Notes: generated by a model not told the origin, from the letters alone. Counted from the stretch's first letter, positions 19,181 to 29,481 are shown. The stretch: DNA of 64,000 nt from Clostridia bacterium UC5.1-1E11 (GCA_001305115.1 BCAA01000001.1:1-64000), one strand, 5' to 3'. Numbers and translations are program-made.

Positions 19181-21432
19181 ATGACCAATTTTAAACAATG
19201 GGAAGGCTTTGAAGGCCGCATCTGGAAAGAAGAAATCAATACCCGTGATTTCATCCAGAAAAACTACAAGCCGTACGACGGCGATTCCTCCTTCCTGGCC
19301 GGTCCGACCGAGGCGACCAACAAGCTGTGGGGCGCATTGCAGGCCCTGCAAAAGAGGAACGCGCCAAGAACGGCGTACTGGACATGGAGACCCATGTCGT
19401 CTCCACCTTGACCTCATACGGCCCCGCCTACATCTGCGAGGATGGCAAGGAGCTGGAGCAGATCGTCGGCTTGCAGACAGACAAGCCCCTCAAACGCGCC
19501 TTCATGCCCTTTGGCGGCATCAAGATGGCGGAGGAGGCCTGCCAGACCTATGGCTATGAGCCCGATCCGGAACTGCACAAGATCTTCACCGAATATTCCC
19601 GCACGCACAACCAGGCGGTGTTCGACGCTTACACCCCGGAGATGAAACGCGCACGCCACAATAAGATTATCACCGGCCTGCCGGACACCTATGGCCGCGG
19701 CCGCATTGTGGGCGATTACCGCCGCGTGGCGCTGTATGGCGTGGACTTCCTGATCCAGGAAAAGAAGAACGACTTTAACAACTGTGGCGACGGCACGATG
19801 ACCGACGACGTGATCCGCCTGCGCGAAGAAATCGCCATGCAGATTCAGGCCCTGCGCGATATGAAGAAGATGGCGGAGCTCTATGGCTACGACATCTCCC
19901 AGCCGGCCGCCAACGCTAAAGAGGCCGCCCAGTGGCTGTATTTCGGCTATCTGGCTGCGGTTAAGACCCAGAACGGCGCTGCAATGAGCGTGGGCCGCAT
20001 CTCCACCTTCCTGGACATTTACATCCAGCGCGATATGGACCGCGGTATTCTGACAGAATCCCAGGCCCAGGAGATCATCGACCACATGACGATGAAATTC
20101 CGCATGGTCAAGTTTGCCCGTATCCCCAGCTACAACCAGCTGTTCAGCGGCGACCCGGTTTGGGCAACGCTCGAAGTCGCCGGCATCGGTATGGACGGCC
20201 GTTCCATGGTCACAAAGACCGACTACCGCTTCCTGCACACGCTGGAAAACATGGGCCCGTCCCCGGAGCCGAACCTGACGGTGCTCTATTCCTCCGCGCT
20301 GCCGGCTCCCTTCAAGAAGTACGCGGCGGAGATCTCCATCCGCACCAGCTCCATCCAGTATGAGAACGACGACGTGATGAAGCCGGTATGGGGCGACGAT
20401 TACTCCATCTGCTGCTGCGTTTCCGCAACCCAGACCGGCAAGGAGATGCAGTTCTTCGGCGCACGCGCCAACTTGGCAAAGTGCCTGCTGTACGCGATCA
20501 ACGGCGGCGTGGACGTCAAGTCCCGCGAGCAAGTCGGCCCTGCCTATGCGCCCATCACCAGCGAGTACCTCGATTATGACGAGGTGGTCAAAAAGTATCT
20601 GGCCATGATGGATTGGCTGGCCGGGTTGTACGTCAATGTGTTGAACCTGATCCAGTACATGCACGATAAATACTACTACGAGTCCGCCGAAATGGCCTTG
20701 ATCGACACCGACGTGCGCCGCACCTTTGCCACCGGTATCGCGGGCTTCTCCCACGTCATCGATTCCTTGAGCGCGATCAAGTACGCCAAGGTCAAGACTG
20801 TGCGCGACGAGACCGGCATCGTGGTGGATTACATCACCGAGGGCGACTTCCCGAAATACGGCAACGACGACGACCGCGCCGACGAGATCGGCGTCTGGCT
20901 GCTCAAGACCTTCCTTGAGATGATTAAAAAGCACCATACGTACCGCAATTCCGAGCCGACGACCTCCATCCTGACCATCACCTCCAACGTCGTCTACGGA
21001 AAGGCGACCGGCTCCATGCCGGATGGCCGTAAGGCGGGCGCTCCTCTCGCGCCGGGCGCAAACCCGAGCTACGGCGCAGAGCAAAACGGCCTGCTGGCTT
21101 CCCTGAACTCGGTTGCCAAGCTGCCGTACCATTGGGCGCTGGACGGAATCTCCAACACCCAGACCATCAACCCCGACGCCCTGGGCCACAGCGAAGAGGA
21201 ACAGTCCGACAACCTGGTGCAGGTCATGGACGGTTACTTCGACCAGGGGGCGCATCATCTGAACGTCAACGTCTTTGGCAAGGAGAAGCTCATGGATGCG
21301 ATGGAGCATCCGGAGAAGGAGGAATACGCCAACTTTACGATCCGCGTCTCCGGCTATGCGGTCAAGTTTATCGACCTGACCCGCGAGCAGCAGATGGACG
21401 TCATTTCCCGTACGTGCCATGCACGCATGTGA
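19181..21432 (+). CDS. pflB: Pyruvate formate-lyase (one-base frameshift near N-terminus)
   Basis: This glycyl-radical enzyme converts pyruvate and CoA to acetyl-CoA and formate in anaerobic fermentation. Repaired length is about 750 residues, as expected. The start at ATG 19181 has AAGGAGG upstream. The active-site Cys pair lies in [18 protein letters not shown], and the radical Gly in RVSGYAVKF near the C-terminus. Other PFL marks are [14 protein letters not shown] and [20 protein letters not shown]. The reading frame breaks at the A run 19350-19353; adding one A restores [18 protein letters not shown] core metabolic gene broken this way, with everything else intact, points to a sequencing error. 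The gene overlaps pflA by 14 bases. Confidence 0.95.
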
Positions 21433-22203
21433 TGTCAAGGGCCGCGTTCACTCGCTGGAAACCTTTGGTTTGGTGGATGGCCCGGGGGTTCGGTTTGTGG
21501 TCTTTTTGCAGGGGTGTCACATGCGCTGTCAATATTGCCACAACCCGGAAACCTGGGACGCACGGAAGGGCGAGGAATGGGACGCGAAAGCCCTGTTTGA
21601 CCGCGCCTGGCGTTACCGGCGCTACTGGGGCAAAAACGGCGGCTTGACCGTCAGCGGCGGCGAGCCTTTGGTGCAGCTCTCTTTCGTGACCGAGCTGTTC
21701 CGTCAGGCAAAGGCGCACGGCGTCCACACCACGTTGGACACCTGCGGCCAGCCGTTCCGCTATGACCTGCTGTTTTTGACGCAGTTCGATTCGCTGCTGC
21801 GGTATACCGATCTGGTGATGCTCGACCTCAAAGAGATGGATGAGGAAAAGCACCGCACCCTGACCGGGCACGGCAACCAGAATATTCGAAACATGGCGAG
21901 CTATCTGTCCGATCACAATACGCCGATGTGGATTCGCCATGTGTTGGTGCCCGGTCTGACCGATGATGAGGACGGGTTGCGGCACATGAATGAATTTATT
22001 GGAACATTGCGCACCGTCGAGAGGGTGGAAGTATTGCCTTATCACACGCTTGGGACCTTTAAGTGGAAGGAACTCGGCATCCCTTATCCGTTGGAGGGGG
22101 TCCGCACGCCACCGACGAGGAAGTCAAGCGGGCGGAAGAGCTTTTGCAGGTCAGCCGGTATCAGAGCAGGCAGGACGGAACGGCCGGGAAAAAACGCGCC
22201 TGA
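21419..22203 (+). CDS. pflA: Pyruvate formate-lyase activating enzyme (radical SAM), frameshift near C-terminus
   Basis: This enzyme uses S-adenosylmethionine and a 4Fe-4S cluster to place the glycyl radical on PflB. The cluster motif CxxxCxxC is seen in [15 protein letters not shown] at about residues 34-44, and the SAM contact GGEP in LTVSGGEPL. Later motifs include [17 protein letters not shown] and [15 protein letters not shown]. It begins inside the end of pflB. Near 22106 a one-base loss shifts the frame after YPLEGVR; in the other frame the sequence continues [14 protein letters not shown] and stops at 22203, giving about 260 residues, the usual length. I annotate that repaired end. 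Confidence 0.92.
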
Positions 22204-22283
22204 CCTTCATTTTTGCCAGGGACATAGAAACCTCCTAGAACAATCATAGATAGAGCCATTTAACGGCTTTAAAAAGTCCGCAG

Positions 22284-22320
22284 GCCGCGGTGGGGAACCG
22301 AACCCCGCCGCGGCTTTTTT
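22284..22320 (+). terminator. Intrinsic terminator after pflBA
   Basis: A 12-bp GC-rich stem (GCCGCGGTGGGG 22284-22295 with CCCCGCCGCGGC 22302-22313, one wobble pair) is followed by seven T. It ends the pfl operon. Confidence 0.9.
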
Positions 22321-22396
22321 CTATCCCTTTTTTCAGGGAATTGTCTCCTGAAAAGGCCTACAAATATGAACAAATTATGAAAACCGGCGGCTTCCC

Positions 22397-22453
22397 TTGA
22401 CGGGCTCAAATTTCGATCTATAATGTTCTTTGTAGAACCGTTCTATTTAGAAC
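22397..22453 (+). promoter_or_regulatory. marR promoter with four-half-site operator
   Basis: The -35 box is TTGACG (22397-22402) and the -10 box TATAAT (22419-22424), spaced by 16. Directly downstream lie four half-sites of one motif: GTTCTT (22425-22430), TAGAAC (22433-22438), GTTCTA (22440-22445) and TAGAAC (22448-22453). They form overlapping perfect palindromes TAGAAC-C-GTTCTA and GTTCTA-TT-TAGAAC. This placement would block transcription and is most simply the binding site of the MarR protein encoded next. Confidence 0.75.
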
Positions 22454-22480
22454 TATTCATCGAGAATGGAGGGGCCCATC

Positions 22481-22930
22481 ATGAAACGGCCGACCGATTT
22501 CCTGACCAACATCCGCCGGATTATCAAGCTGCATGAGAGCATGCTCAAGGGGATCTGTGAAACATACCGGCTCTCGCTGATTGAAGCGACGATTATCAGT
22601 TTTCTGTACAACAACCCCGGCAAGGATACGGCTGCCGACATCGTGGAGCTGCGCATGCTGTCCAAGGGAAACGTCTCGCAGGCGGTGGAAAGCTTGATGC
22701 AGAAATCCTTGTTGCAGCGCAGGCAGGACACCGAGGACCGTCGGAAAATCCACCTGTCTCTGACGCAGGCCGCCCAACCGATCACAGCATCGCTGAAAGA
22801 ACTCTTTCAGCAGTTCCATGAGGAACTGTTCTTTGGGCTGTCCAAGGAAGAATTGGAACTCTTTGACCGGGTCAATGAACAGATCATCGTCAACACTCAA
22901 AATGCCATCGCAAGGAGAGAGAAGCAATGA
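22481..22930 (+). CDS. MarR-family transcriptional regulator
   Basis: This 149-residue regulator starts at ATG 22481 (MKRPTDFLTNIRR), with GGAGGGG about eight bases upstream. The winged helix-turn-helix is visible as EATIISFLYNNPGKDTAADI, then RMLSKGNVSQAVESLMQKSL and the wing LQRRQDTEDRRKIHLSLTQA. MarR proteins are usually repressors released by small toxic ligands. The multi-site operator in its promoter supports autoregulation, and the ATGA overlap with the following MATE exporter gene makes that exporter the expected target. Confidence 0.92.
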   Translation: MKRPTDFLTNIRRIIKLHESMLKGICETYRLSLIEATIISFLYNNPGKDTAADIVELRMLSKGNVSQAVESLMQKSLLQRRQDTEDRRKIHLSLTQAAQPITASLKELFQQFHEELFFGLSKEELELFDRVNEQIIVNTQNAIARREKQ

Positions 22931-24337
22931 ACGAAGAGAAAGATTTCCTGGGGAGGGAGCCGATCGGCAAGCTGCTGCTGAAATTGGCCCTTCCCACCGT
23001 ATTGGCGCAGATCATCAATATGCTTTACAACATCGTGGACCGCATCTATATCGGCCACATCCCGGAGGTAGGGGCGGTAGCCTTGACCGGCGTCGGGGTC
23101 TGTATGCCCCTGATTATGATCGTGACTGCCTTCGCCGCGTTCGTCGGGTTTGGCGGGGCGCCAAGGGCCTCGATCTTCATGGGCAGGGGCGACCATGCAT
23201 CCGCAGAAAGGACGCTTGGAAATTGTTTTTGGTGCAGATCATCGTTTCGCTTCTTTTGACTGCCGCCCTGCTTCTTTGGAACCGGGATTTCCTGATGGCC
23301 TTTGGCGCCAGTGAAAACACCATCGAATACGGCGTCCGCTACATGAACATTTACGCCGTCGGCACCATCTTTGTGCAGATGACCCTGGGCATGAATGCTT
23401 TCATCACTGCACAGGGCTTTGCAAAGACCGGTATGTTTTCAGTCCTCATTGGCGCGGTTGCCAACATTGTTCTGGACCCCATCTTCATCTTTGGACTGAA
23501 CATGGGGGTACAGGGGGCGGCGCTCGCCACCATTCTGTCGCAGGCAATATCCTGTACCTGGGTGCTGTCGTTCCTGTTTGGGAAAAAGACGCATCTGAAG
23601 ATCCGGAAGGAGAACCTGCGCTTAAAAGCCAACATCATTTTTCCGAGCCTCGCCCTCGGCCTCTCCACCTTTATCATGCAGGCGAGCGAGAGCGTGATTT
23701 CCGTCTGTTTCAATTCCTCTCTGCTGAAATATGGCGGGGACATCGCGGTCGGCGCCATGACGATCTTAACCAGCGTCATGCAGTTTGCAATGCTCCCCCT
23801 ACAGGGCCTTGGACAGGGGGCGCAGCCGATCATCAGCTACAACTACGGCGCCAAAAAACGCCGGGCGGGTGAAGGCGGCCTTTAAGCTGCTGTTGAAGGC
23901 CAGCCTGTGTTATTCCACCTTGCTCTGGGCGCTTGTGATGCTGTTCCCGCAGGGGTTTGCCGCCATGTTTACCTCGGACGCTGCCCTGCTGGAGTTCACA
24001 GGGACCGCCCTGCGCATTTATATGGCCTGCCTGCTGCTGTTTGGCGTACAGATCGCCTGCCAGATGACATTTACATCCCTGGGAAATGCAAAAGCCTCTA
24101 TTTTGGTCGCGGTGATGCGCAAATTCATTCTGTTGATCCCTCTGATCTATCTTCTGCCGCTGCTGTTCTCGTCCAATCAAACCACAGCGGTGTATATGGC
24201 GGAACCGGTTGCAGATTTCTTTGCCGTCAGTTTTACAGCGGTTCTTTTTTACCTTCCAATTCAAAAAAGCTCTGCGGCAAATTGCAGAACCCGTCCAAGA
24301 ATGCTCGCCTTTGGAAAATTGCCAAAAGGAAGGATGA
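22927..24337 (+). CDS. MATE-family multidrug exporter, three one-base shifts
   Basis: Repaired, this is a 12-helix cation-coupled exporter of about 470 residues. The N-terminal MATE pattern is clear in PIGKLLLKLALPTVLAQIIN and NMLYNIVDRIYIGHIPEVG; later helices include VLIGAVANIVLDPIFIFGLN and LQGLGQGAQPIISYNYGAK. The frame breaks at the T run 23226-23230 (one T lost), at the A run 23856-23861 (one A gained) and near 24253 (one C gained in CC). Correcting them restores CFLVQIIVSLLL, YNYGAKNAGRVKAAFK and VLFYFQFKKALRQIAE. Mixed gain and loss at short runs fits sequencing error; true decay cannot be excluded. It is translationally coupled to the MarR gene. Confidence 0.85.
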
Positions 24338-24865
24338 TGTTCCGACACGATTGAACGAGTAAAAATGGACGGCCATTTCTATCTTAACTTTTCATGTCTC
24401 CGTTTCGTAAAAAGAGAACACCTTGAAAAAACGTTTCAATAAGGGATAAAGCCGTTTCCAGAGCGGGACGTTCTGGTTCGTGCTTCCGGCAGAAATGCCC
24501 TTTTGTATCCATACAATGCTTTTTTCCTTAGAAAGAGGAGAAAGTGCCTTCCAGCTTTCCTATACCGCCATGTTTGTAGAAACATAAAGGGAGATTTGGG
24601 GGTTGGAATTCTGTGCGCCATCTCCTCTAAAGCATCGAGTTCAGGAAATCGCCCTCCGTTTCGAGGGCGATTTTTCTATGTGTTGCCGGGGCACCACTTC
24701 TGCCGTATCTGGCCCGAACGTCCTTGCCTTGTGAATCAAGAGGCGCTCTATTTGCTCCTAAAAGAAAAAAGTGAAAGAAAGACCGGGATGGCAGAAGGGA
24801 AGGGTAACCCAACAGAGGCTATCGACAAAACTTAATCACCGAATTGCGACAGATGGAGGCAGAAA
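24338..24865. other. Intergenic region with one terminator, no supported gene
   Basis: About 530 bases between the MATE exporter and the second tail-fibre-like gene. Apart from the terminator at 24648-24676 and scattered AT-rich stretches, no gene or clear promoter is supported. Open frames on both strands give non-protein-like sequences. Confidence 0.5.
24648..24676 (+). terminator. Intrinsic terminator
   Basis: A perfect 9-bp stem ATCGCCCTC (24648-24656) with GAGGGCGAT (24663-24671), a 6-base loop and then five T. It lies 310 bases after the MATE gene and could end that transcript. Confidence 0.82.
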
Positions 24866-25949
24866 ATGATCGAATGGAAAGACTGGACGTAAAGCATCGG
24901 GGGAGATGATCGCCCATCAGCATGACAATGGCAGCGCAACATTGACCGTCAGCGGCGATATACCCGATGGGTGGGATTGGGACATGCTTGTACAGGCAGG
25001 GGGTGATCTCAACATCACTCGATTGCAACCCATGAAAACAGGGATTGGGGTCATCCTGACGGATGATATGCTGGCTAAGGCTGGAACCTATACCATGCAG
25101 TTGCGCGGCACGTTCCAAAAGGATGGAACAACGGTTAATCACACAAACATGGTCGAACTTTATATGCCGCCGTCCCTTTTCGGGGATACCGCCTGGCCGG
25201 AGTTCCCATCTGCGTTTCACCAGATGGAGGCCCACATCCATACGGCGTACCGGGAAGCGGTAGATGCAGCGGACCGGGCGGAGGAAGCCGCACAAAGAGT
25301 CCCCAAAATACAGGATGGGAACTGGGGGGTATTTCAGGCGGAGTCGGGGGAATACGAGGACACCGGCGTGCAGGCAGAGGGGGTACAGGGCATTCCCGGA
25401 GAACCCGGACCGGAGGGTGCCAAAGGGGAACCGGGGGCCGGCGGGCCGGCGGGCGGCACTACCGGCGCGGTGCTGAAAAAGGCGAGCGGCGCCGATTATG
25501 ATACCAACTGGATTTCCGAACCAGTTTGGCAGGAGATCGAAACCATCGCCATAGAGGAAGATGGCATTGTCAACGTTGCGCGTACAGAGGCGCCGGATGG
25601 CACGCCCTATGCTTTGTGGGGGGCGCGAATCATTGTCGGATTGCCTGCAGGGGAGAGCGACCAAAATGTAATCGTGGACATTTATTGTCCCTCGTATGTG
25701 ACGTCCATTTCCAGAACTTATATGCAGAGCGAAAAGACACCGTACGCGGAATACGAATTCACCGTTGAGCATGGGGCCTGGAAGAGCCGCATATCCAGCT
25801 TTACCTCCACGAATACCACGCTCGCACAGTGGCAGGAACGTATGGACGGCACTTTGCTGCCGGCATCCGCTCCTATATCAAAGCTTTTGATCTACACACC
25901 GTCTGCATTGCCGGTCGGGGCGACCATTCAAGTGATCGGATTGAGGTGA
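24866..25949 (+). pseudogene. Phage baseplate/tail fibre-like protein with collagen-type repeat
   Basis: From ATG 24906 the frame gives 347 residues. An N-terminal beta domain resembling BppU-type baseplate proteins (VSGDIPDGWDWDMLVQAGGD) is followed by a helix (HTAYREAVDAADRAEEAAQR), a Gly-x-y collagen-like stretch (IPGEPGPEGAKGEPGAGG) and a beta-rich tip. A better start seems to be ATG 24866: MIEWKDWT, then after two missing bases near 24887-24892 KASGEM joins the frame, which matches how this family begins. So the 5' end is shifted or decayed. It is an isolated tail gene 13 kb from the main prophage, probably a fragment of another one. No ribosome site supports 24906 strongly. Confidence 0.62.
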
Positions 25950-26226
25950 CAAAGGTTGAAACATCAGGAATAAACCGGAAATAGGGCAAAAACGAAAAAA
26001 GCGTACAAAAAACAAGCCCAGTATCTGGACTGCTTTTGCACGCTATTCCGTCTCGGTGGAAGAATGGGCCAAGGCATTTGCCACAACACCTGCATGTCAG
26101 TCGCAAAATTGACGGTTAATCCTACGCCAAACACCGGGAGGTTACTATTCTACATAGGTCAAGTGGGTTTCATGTCCCTTTGGTGCCTTGTAGCGCAGCG
26201 GAAAGGAATGGTCATAGGAATGAGGA
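25950..26226. other. Prophage remnant DNA, nothing recognised
   Basis: A frame is open across this stretch but gives no recognisable protein. It lies between the collagen-type fibre gene and the small tail-end gene and is probably decayed phage DNA. Confidence 0.4.
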
Positions 26227-26373
26227 ATGAAAATCGACTGCAACGGAGAAGTTCGGGAAATGACGCAGGAAGAAGAGACCACTTATCGGTTGGCGCTGGA
26301 AAGCGCCCCCACACCGGCCGTACATCCGTTTTATCCGATAACCGGGGAAACCGAAAGGAGCGTGCCCTTATGA
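26227..26373 (+). CDS. Small phage tail-module protein (MKIDCNG type)
   Basis: This is a 48-residue reading frame, MKIDCNGEVREMTQEEE followed by a short Pro-rich tail ending ETERSVPL. Small proteins with the start MKIDCNG and an MT-x-EE motif occur after tail-fibre genes in clostridial prophages, which fits its place 280 bases after the collagen-type fibre protein. No strong ribosome site is seen, so it may be a remnant. Function unknown. Confidence 0.45.
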   Translation: MKIDCNGEVREMTQEEETTYRLALESAPTPAVHPFYPITGETERSVPL

Positions 26374-26493
26374 AGAAAGCATCCGGCGTATATGGACATA
26401 TTGGGGAAGAGGTATCTTCGGAGAAGTTTGCCGGATGGCCAGCTATTCTGAGGGGGCCTGTGCGGAACGATTCAGCAATGTGAAGCAAGGGCG

Positions 26494-26692
26494 GTGATTG
26501 CCGCCGCAGTCAATGGCGATCCTGACGCAGTAGCACGGGTGATTCGGTATTATTCCGGCTACATGGCCCAGTTGTCTATGTGGACACGCTTTGATTCCTT
26601 GGGCATCTGCCGGTTCCACCTCGACTACAATCTATAACCAGCGGCTGGAAAGCAAATTGGTGGCGGCCATCTTTCAGTTCCATTTGGATTGA
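26494..26692 (+). pseudogene. Remnant of conjugative-element helix-turn-helix protein
   Basis: The frame from GTG 26494 reads VIAAAVNGDPDAVARVIRYY and SGYMAQLS, the start of the small helix-turn-helix domain proteins carried by Tn916-type conjugative elements. A stop appears after HLDYNL, and the expected C-terminal helix QRLESKLVAAIFQFHLD continues in another frame to 26692. One base is missing around 26635. This marks a piece of a conjugative element next to the phage fragment. Confidence 0.6.
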
Positions 26693-26820
26693 CCACATTC
26701 CCTTTCCAACGGTAACGCTTGCCAAACATGCCGTTACGACCTTTCTTGCGTAACATCCATCAGCGGTAAATGCTGCCGGACGAAACCATAGAAAGAAATT
26801 TTGCATCTTGAAAATTGAAT

Positions 26821-26966
26821 ATGAGAGGGGATACATATCATACCAACCAAGAGGCTCTACAAAGGCGGTACGAGATTGAACTGCCGCAGTCCGTCATTGA
26901 TTCCTTGTACCTGAAATCCAGAAATTCTATGCAAGCGAACAGGGACAGAAGGAACTGGAAGAATAG
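26821..26966 (+). pseudogene. Degenerate copy of the 57-residue mobile-element protein at 42722
   Basis: The bases encode YEIELPQSVIDS and, in a shifted frame, PEIQKFYASEQGQKELEE, matching YEIELPQSIIDSFARFLAPE and IQKLYASEEGRKELEAW of the intact gene at 42722-42895. About 14 bases are missing at the junction (the segment coding for ARFLA), and the C-terminus is cut short by a TAG. Similarity continues downstream through the terminator hairpin and beyond, so it is part of a long diverged direct repeat. Confidence 0.75.
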
Positions 26967-27026
26967 AAAAAGAAGTATTCTGATAAAAGTAAGGAGTGCA
27001 GTAAAATTCAAAGATGATATGCGAAA

Positions 27027-27054
27027 GGATGCCCCGATAGGGGCATCCTTTTTT
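27027..27054 (+). terminator. Intrinsic terminator
   Basis: GGATGCCCC (27027-27035) pairs with GGGGCATCC (27040-27048) and is followed by six T. A structurally equivalent hairpin of different sequence occurs at 42922-42951 in the other copy of the repeat. Confidence 0.88.
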
Positions 27055-27280
27055 GTCGCAATAATAGGGAGGAAAGCTTTGTTTCGTAGGGATGTTCCTC
27101 TCATTTGGGGATGAGTGGGCGTTTTGCCTGCCCGTTCATATTGGGTGCGCTGCGTTTTGCGACGTACCTGCTCCATGATCCGAAAGGATGTCGTGTTTCA
27201 CGATACCTTTAAACGGGCAAGGGTGTCACTTTTCGTTACACCCTATACTGCTAGAAAAGGGGGCTGTGTTTTGGAATACC

Positions 27281-27359
27281 TTCAAAAGAGTCCAGAGGAC
27301 GCGAAGCCACAGAATGTGATTCTGTGTTCAATGGGGATGGGTTACAACCCCTAACAAAT
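27281..27359 (+). repeat. Stem-loop block, copy 1 (partial)
   Basis: This block contains CACAGAAT-GTG-ATTCTGTG (perfect 8-bp stem) followed by TTCAATGGGGATGGGTT and ACAACCCCTAACAAA. It is homologous to the first part of the block at 43305-43480 and to the inverted copy at 31636-31793. It is cut off on the right by the DUF262 gene end, so the second stem of the block is missing. It may be a truncated transfer-origin or attachment structure. Confidence 0.6.
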
Positions 27360-27363
27360 AGGT

Positions 27364-29142
27364 TTAATTCAATAGTGCTCCAAACATCTGTTGCACTTCA
27401 TCGGAATTCCTTCCAGATATTGTTCTGCCAGTAGCCGCTTCAATTGCACATAACAGTTTCTTAGCACGGTCAATGATAAAATCTTGAAACTCATTATTTC
27501 TTAGCAAATTGTGGTCGATCCAGTGTGTCTCCACATAGCTGTCCAAATCGGACGGTAATACAGAACCTTTCTTTTCAAGCTTTCCAAGATAGGTGGACGG
27601 CGCAACACCGCCTATTTCACGATTGCTGCTTGCGGAAATCGGTGTCTTATTCACAATACTATTCCATTTGCTCTTGTCATACCCTTGTCCGATGCAGTAA
27701 TCCTTCGGAAAGATGTGATGAATATCGATTTTCTCGTTTGAGTATGTTGAGAAGTCCATCTCCGCACCGGAAATGAAATCGCGGGCGTGGTTCTTAAGAA
27801 TCAGCGCCATAATACCCTTATACGCCGCCGACTGTCTGGATTGCAAACTGAGTAGGCGCGTCGGGTTGAAGAAGAAATCTGTGATCGTCTTTGGGAAATC
27901 GCCGCCATCTGTAATCCACTTGATGACTTGCGATATATCATTGGCATACCTTGTCTCGTTTGCCGAGCCGTACAACTCACCGAAAACGCCGCACCAATAC
28001 CATTGCTTTACCATATTTTTGACAGTGGTAGTGTTAATCTTGTTCCCATCCATCAAAACAGTGCAAATGGCCGCAAGAGGAATCAGCTGTGTGCTGTATG
28101 GAAGGTCACGACTTGAGAATATCCGTTCCTCCTGCAGTAGCTTATCTGCAACAGAAAATCCTACACAAAGGTCGTCTGCATACTTTTTATATGATGTCAG
28201 CTTTAAAGCTAGTACGTCTTTTTTCTTGCAACTCACCGTTCCACCTGCTTTGAACGAAGAGAGAAGCGTAAGAGCGGTTAGAAAGTCTGTAGCTGTTACA
28301 ATATCCAGCAAATCCCCTGAGAAATATTTTTCCTTGCGGTCTTTCCAATCCTTACGCAGCAGGAAATCGTCCATGGCAAAAATTGCGGTGACAAGCTCAA
28401 AAACCGTCAAAGAAACGCCGCCGGTATTCACATTTTCAAAAACCTGACACACTGCCTCTTTCGGAGTTTCTTTGTCTAGCAGAATAACCGGCATAGCGTA
28501 CTTTTGTGTCGGCATGATTATTTTAGAGAAAAGTTCCGTGAACTGCTGGATAGTCGCCGGATCATAGTTGTAATAGGCATAATATTCATTTTGCCATCTC
28601 TGCTCCTCACCGGAATTCAGGATGATATTAAGGGGAAACATCTTCAGGCTGAATTCATTCTGCCTGGTTGAGAGGTCTATTTCGATCTTCCTGCCAAAAT
28701 CAGATGTAACCTGTCTCGTTGCAGGAACCGAGATTATAATATCTTCATCATCGGAACTTGGATCAAGCGCCTTTTCAATGTTCAGATAATAATATCTGTC
28801 TATCTCTTTACCCTTGTCTGTTTTTGTATGGACGGGATTCTTACTGTACAGGGCATTGTAAAGAGACGTCAATCTTTGCTGCCCGTCAAGGATAAGCTCA
28901 TCCGGCTCGGCGTTAGGGTCGGCAACTGAGCCTTCAATCAGTTTATGCTTGAAATGGATGCTTTCATTTCCGTATTCCAGAAACATCGCTGCACCCACCG
29001 GAAAGTTATGGATCACGCTGAGGATTAATGCCTTAATGCGGCCATCATCCCACACCCAGCCCCTCTGAAAATCAGGTAACTGTGCTGCGCCAGTGTCCAC
29101 AGCTTTCATTAAATCGGTAAGCGGTCTGTCATTCGTTTTCAT
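27364..29142 (-). CDS. DUF262/DUF1524 GmrSD-like defence nuclease
   Basis: This 592-residue protein has the two domains of GmrSD-like (BrxU-like) type IV restriction enzymes. The N-terminal DUF262 domain has the nucleotidase motif ELILDGQQRLTSLYNAL near residue 80. The C-terminal DUF1524 domain has the His-Me/HNH-type motif NEKIDIHHIFPKDYC near residue 500, with an Asn further on as usual. Such proteins cut DNA with modified bases and are driven by NTP. The start at ATG 29142 is chosen because GGGGAGG lies just upstream. It sits outside the 79-bp repeats that bound the recombinase-Kiwa-RM segment, but inside the longer repeat pair. AT-rich composition unlike the host suggests transfer. Confidence 0.85.
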   Translation of the reverse strand: MKTNDRPLTDLMKAVDTGAAQLPDFQRGWVWDDGRIKALILSVIHNFPVGAAMFLEYGNESIHFKHKLIEGSVADPNAEPDELILDGQQRLTSLYNALYSKNPVHTKTDKGKEIDRYYYLNIEKALDPSSDDEDIIISVPATRQVTSDFGRKIEIDLSTRQNEFSLKMFPLNIILNSGEEQRWQNEYYAYYNYDPATIQQFTELFSKIIMPTQKYAMPVILLDKETPKEAVCQVFENVNTGGVSLTVFELVTAIFAMDDFLLRKDWKDRKEKYFSGDLLDIVTATDFLTALTLLSSFKAGGTVSCKKKDVLALKLTSYKKYADDLCVGFSVADKLLQEERIFSSRDLPYSTQLIPLAAICTVLMDGNKINTTTVKNMVKQWYWCGVFGELYGSANETRYANDISQVIKWITDGGDFPKTITDFFFNPTRLLSLQSRQSAAYKGIMALILKNHARDFISGAEMDFSTYSNEKIDIHHIFPKDYCIGQGYDKSKWNSIVNKTPISASSNREIGGVAPSTYLGKLEKKGSVLPSDLDSYVETHWIDHNLLRNNEFQDFIIDRAKKLLCAIEAATGRTISGRNSDEVQQMFGALLN

Positions 29143-29349
29143 GAACTGCCTCCCCGCAACTTGTACTTTGAACAACCCCTCAATAATCTGAGAGATTGTA
29201 AATCAAACAGCTTTCTAGTTTACTTCTAAAGTTCCGTTTTTTGCATATTCTATTGAATCACATCATTTTGTTATATTATAAGACAAGACAGTCCATAAAA
29301 CAAGAATGTATAGTTTTATTTCTACTGAATATGATATTAGATTTAGCTT

Positions 29350-29403
29350 CCAAAGAAATAAAGCCCGAGGGGCAAGGTACTAAGTACTTTATCCCTCGGG
29401 CTT
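29350..29403 (-). terminator. Leftward terminator hairpin next to left direct repeat
   Basis: AAGCCCGAGGG (29361-29371) pairs perfectly with CCCTCGGGCTT (29393-29403); reading leftward it is followed by TTATTTCTTT. The matching hairpin beside the right repeat (43476-43516) has a different stem sequence but the same size and position. Confidence 0.75.
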
Positions 29404-29481
29404 TCTGTTTTGACATCACAGCCACACCCTTACGGCAAAGCCGCCTTTGAAAAAGTAGGCGTTCATATAATACCCATCTGG
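29403..29481. repeat. 79-bp direct repeat, left copy (candidate attachment site)
   Basis: These 79 bases match 43515-43593 without gaps, with only five mismatches, all near the right end. The last eight bases are CCATCTGG, and in the right copy the final TGG is the complement of the CCA end of tmRNA. The left copy lies just past the 3' end of the recombinase gene. This is the expected layout for attachment sites of an element inserted at ssrA. Confidence 0.75.

Noticed and set aside
19414-21438. Very long minus-strand frame opposite pflB
   Set aside because: It is a shadow of the codon bias in pflB, whose catalytic motifs are all present on the plus strand.
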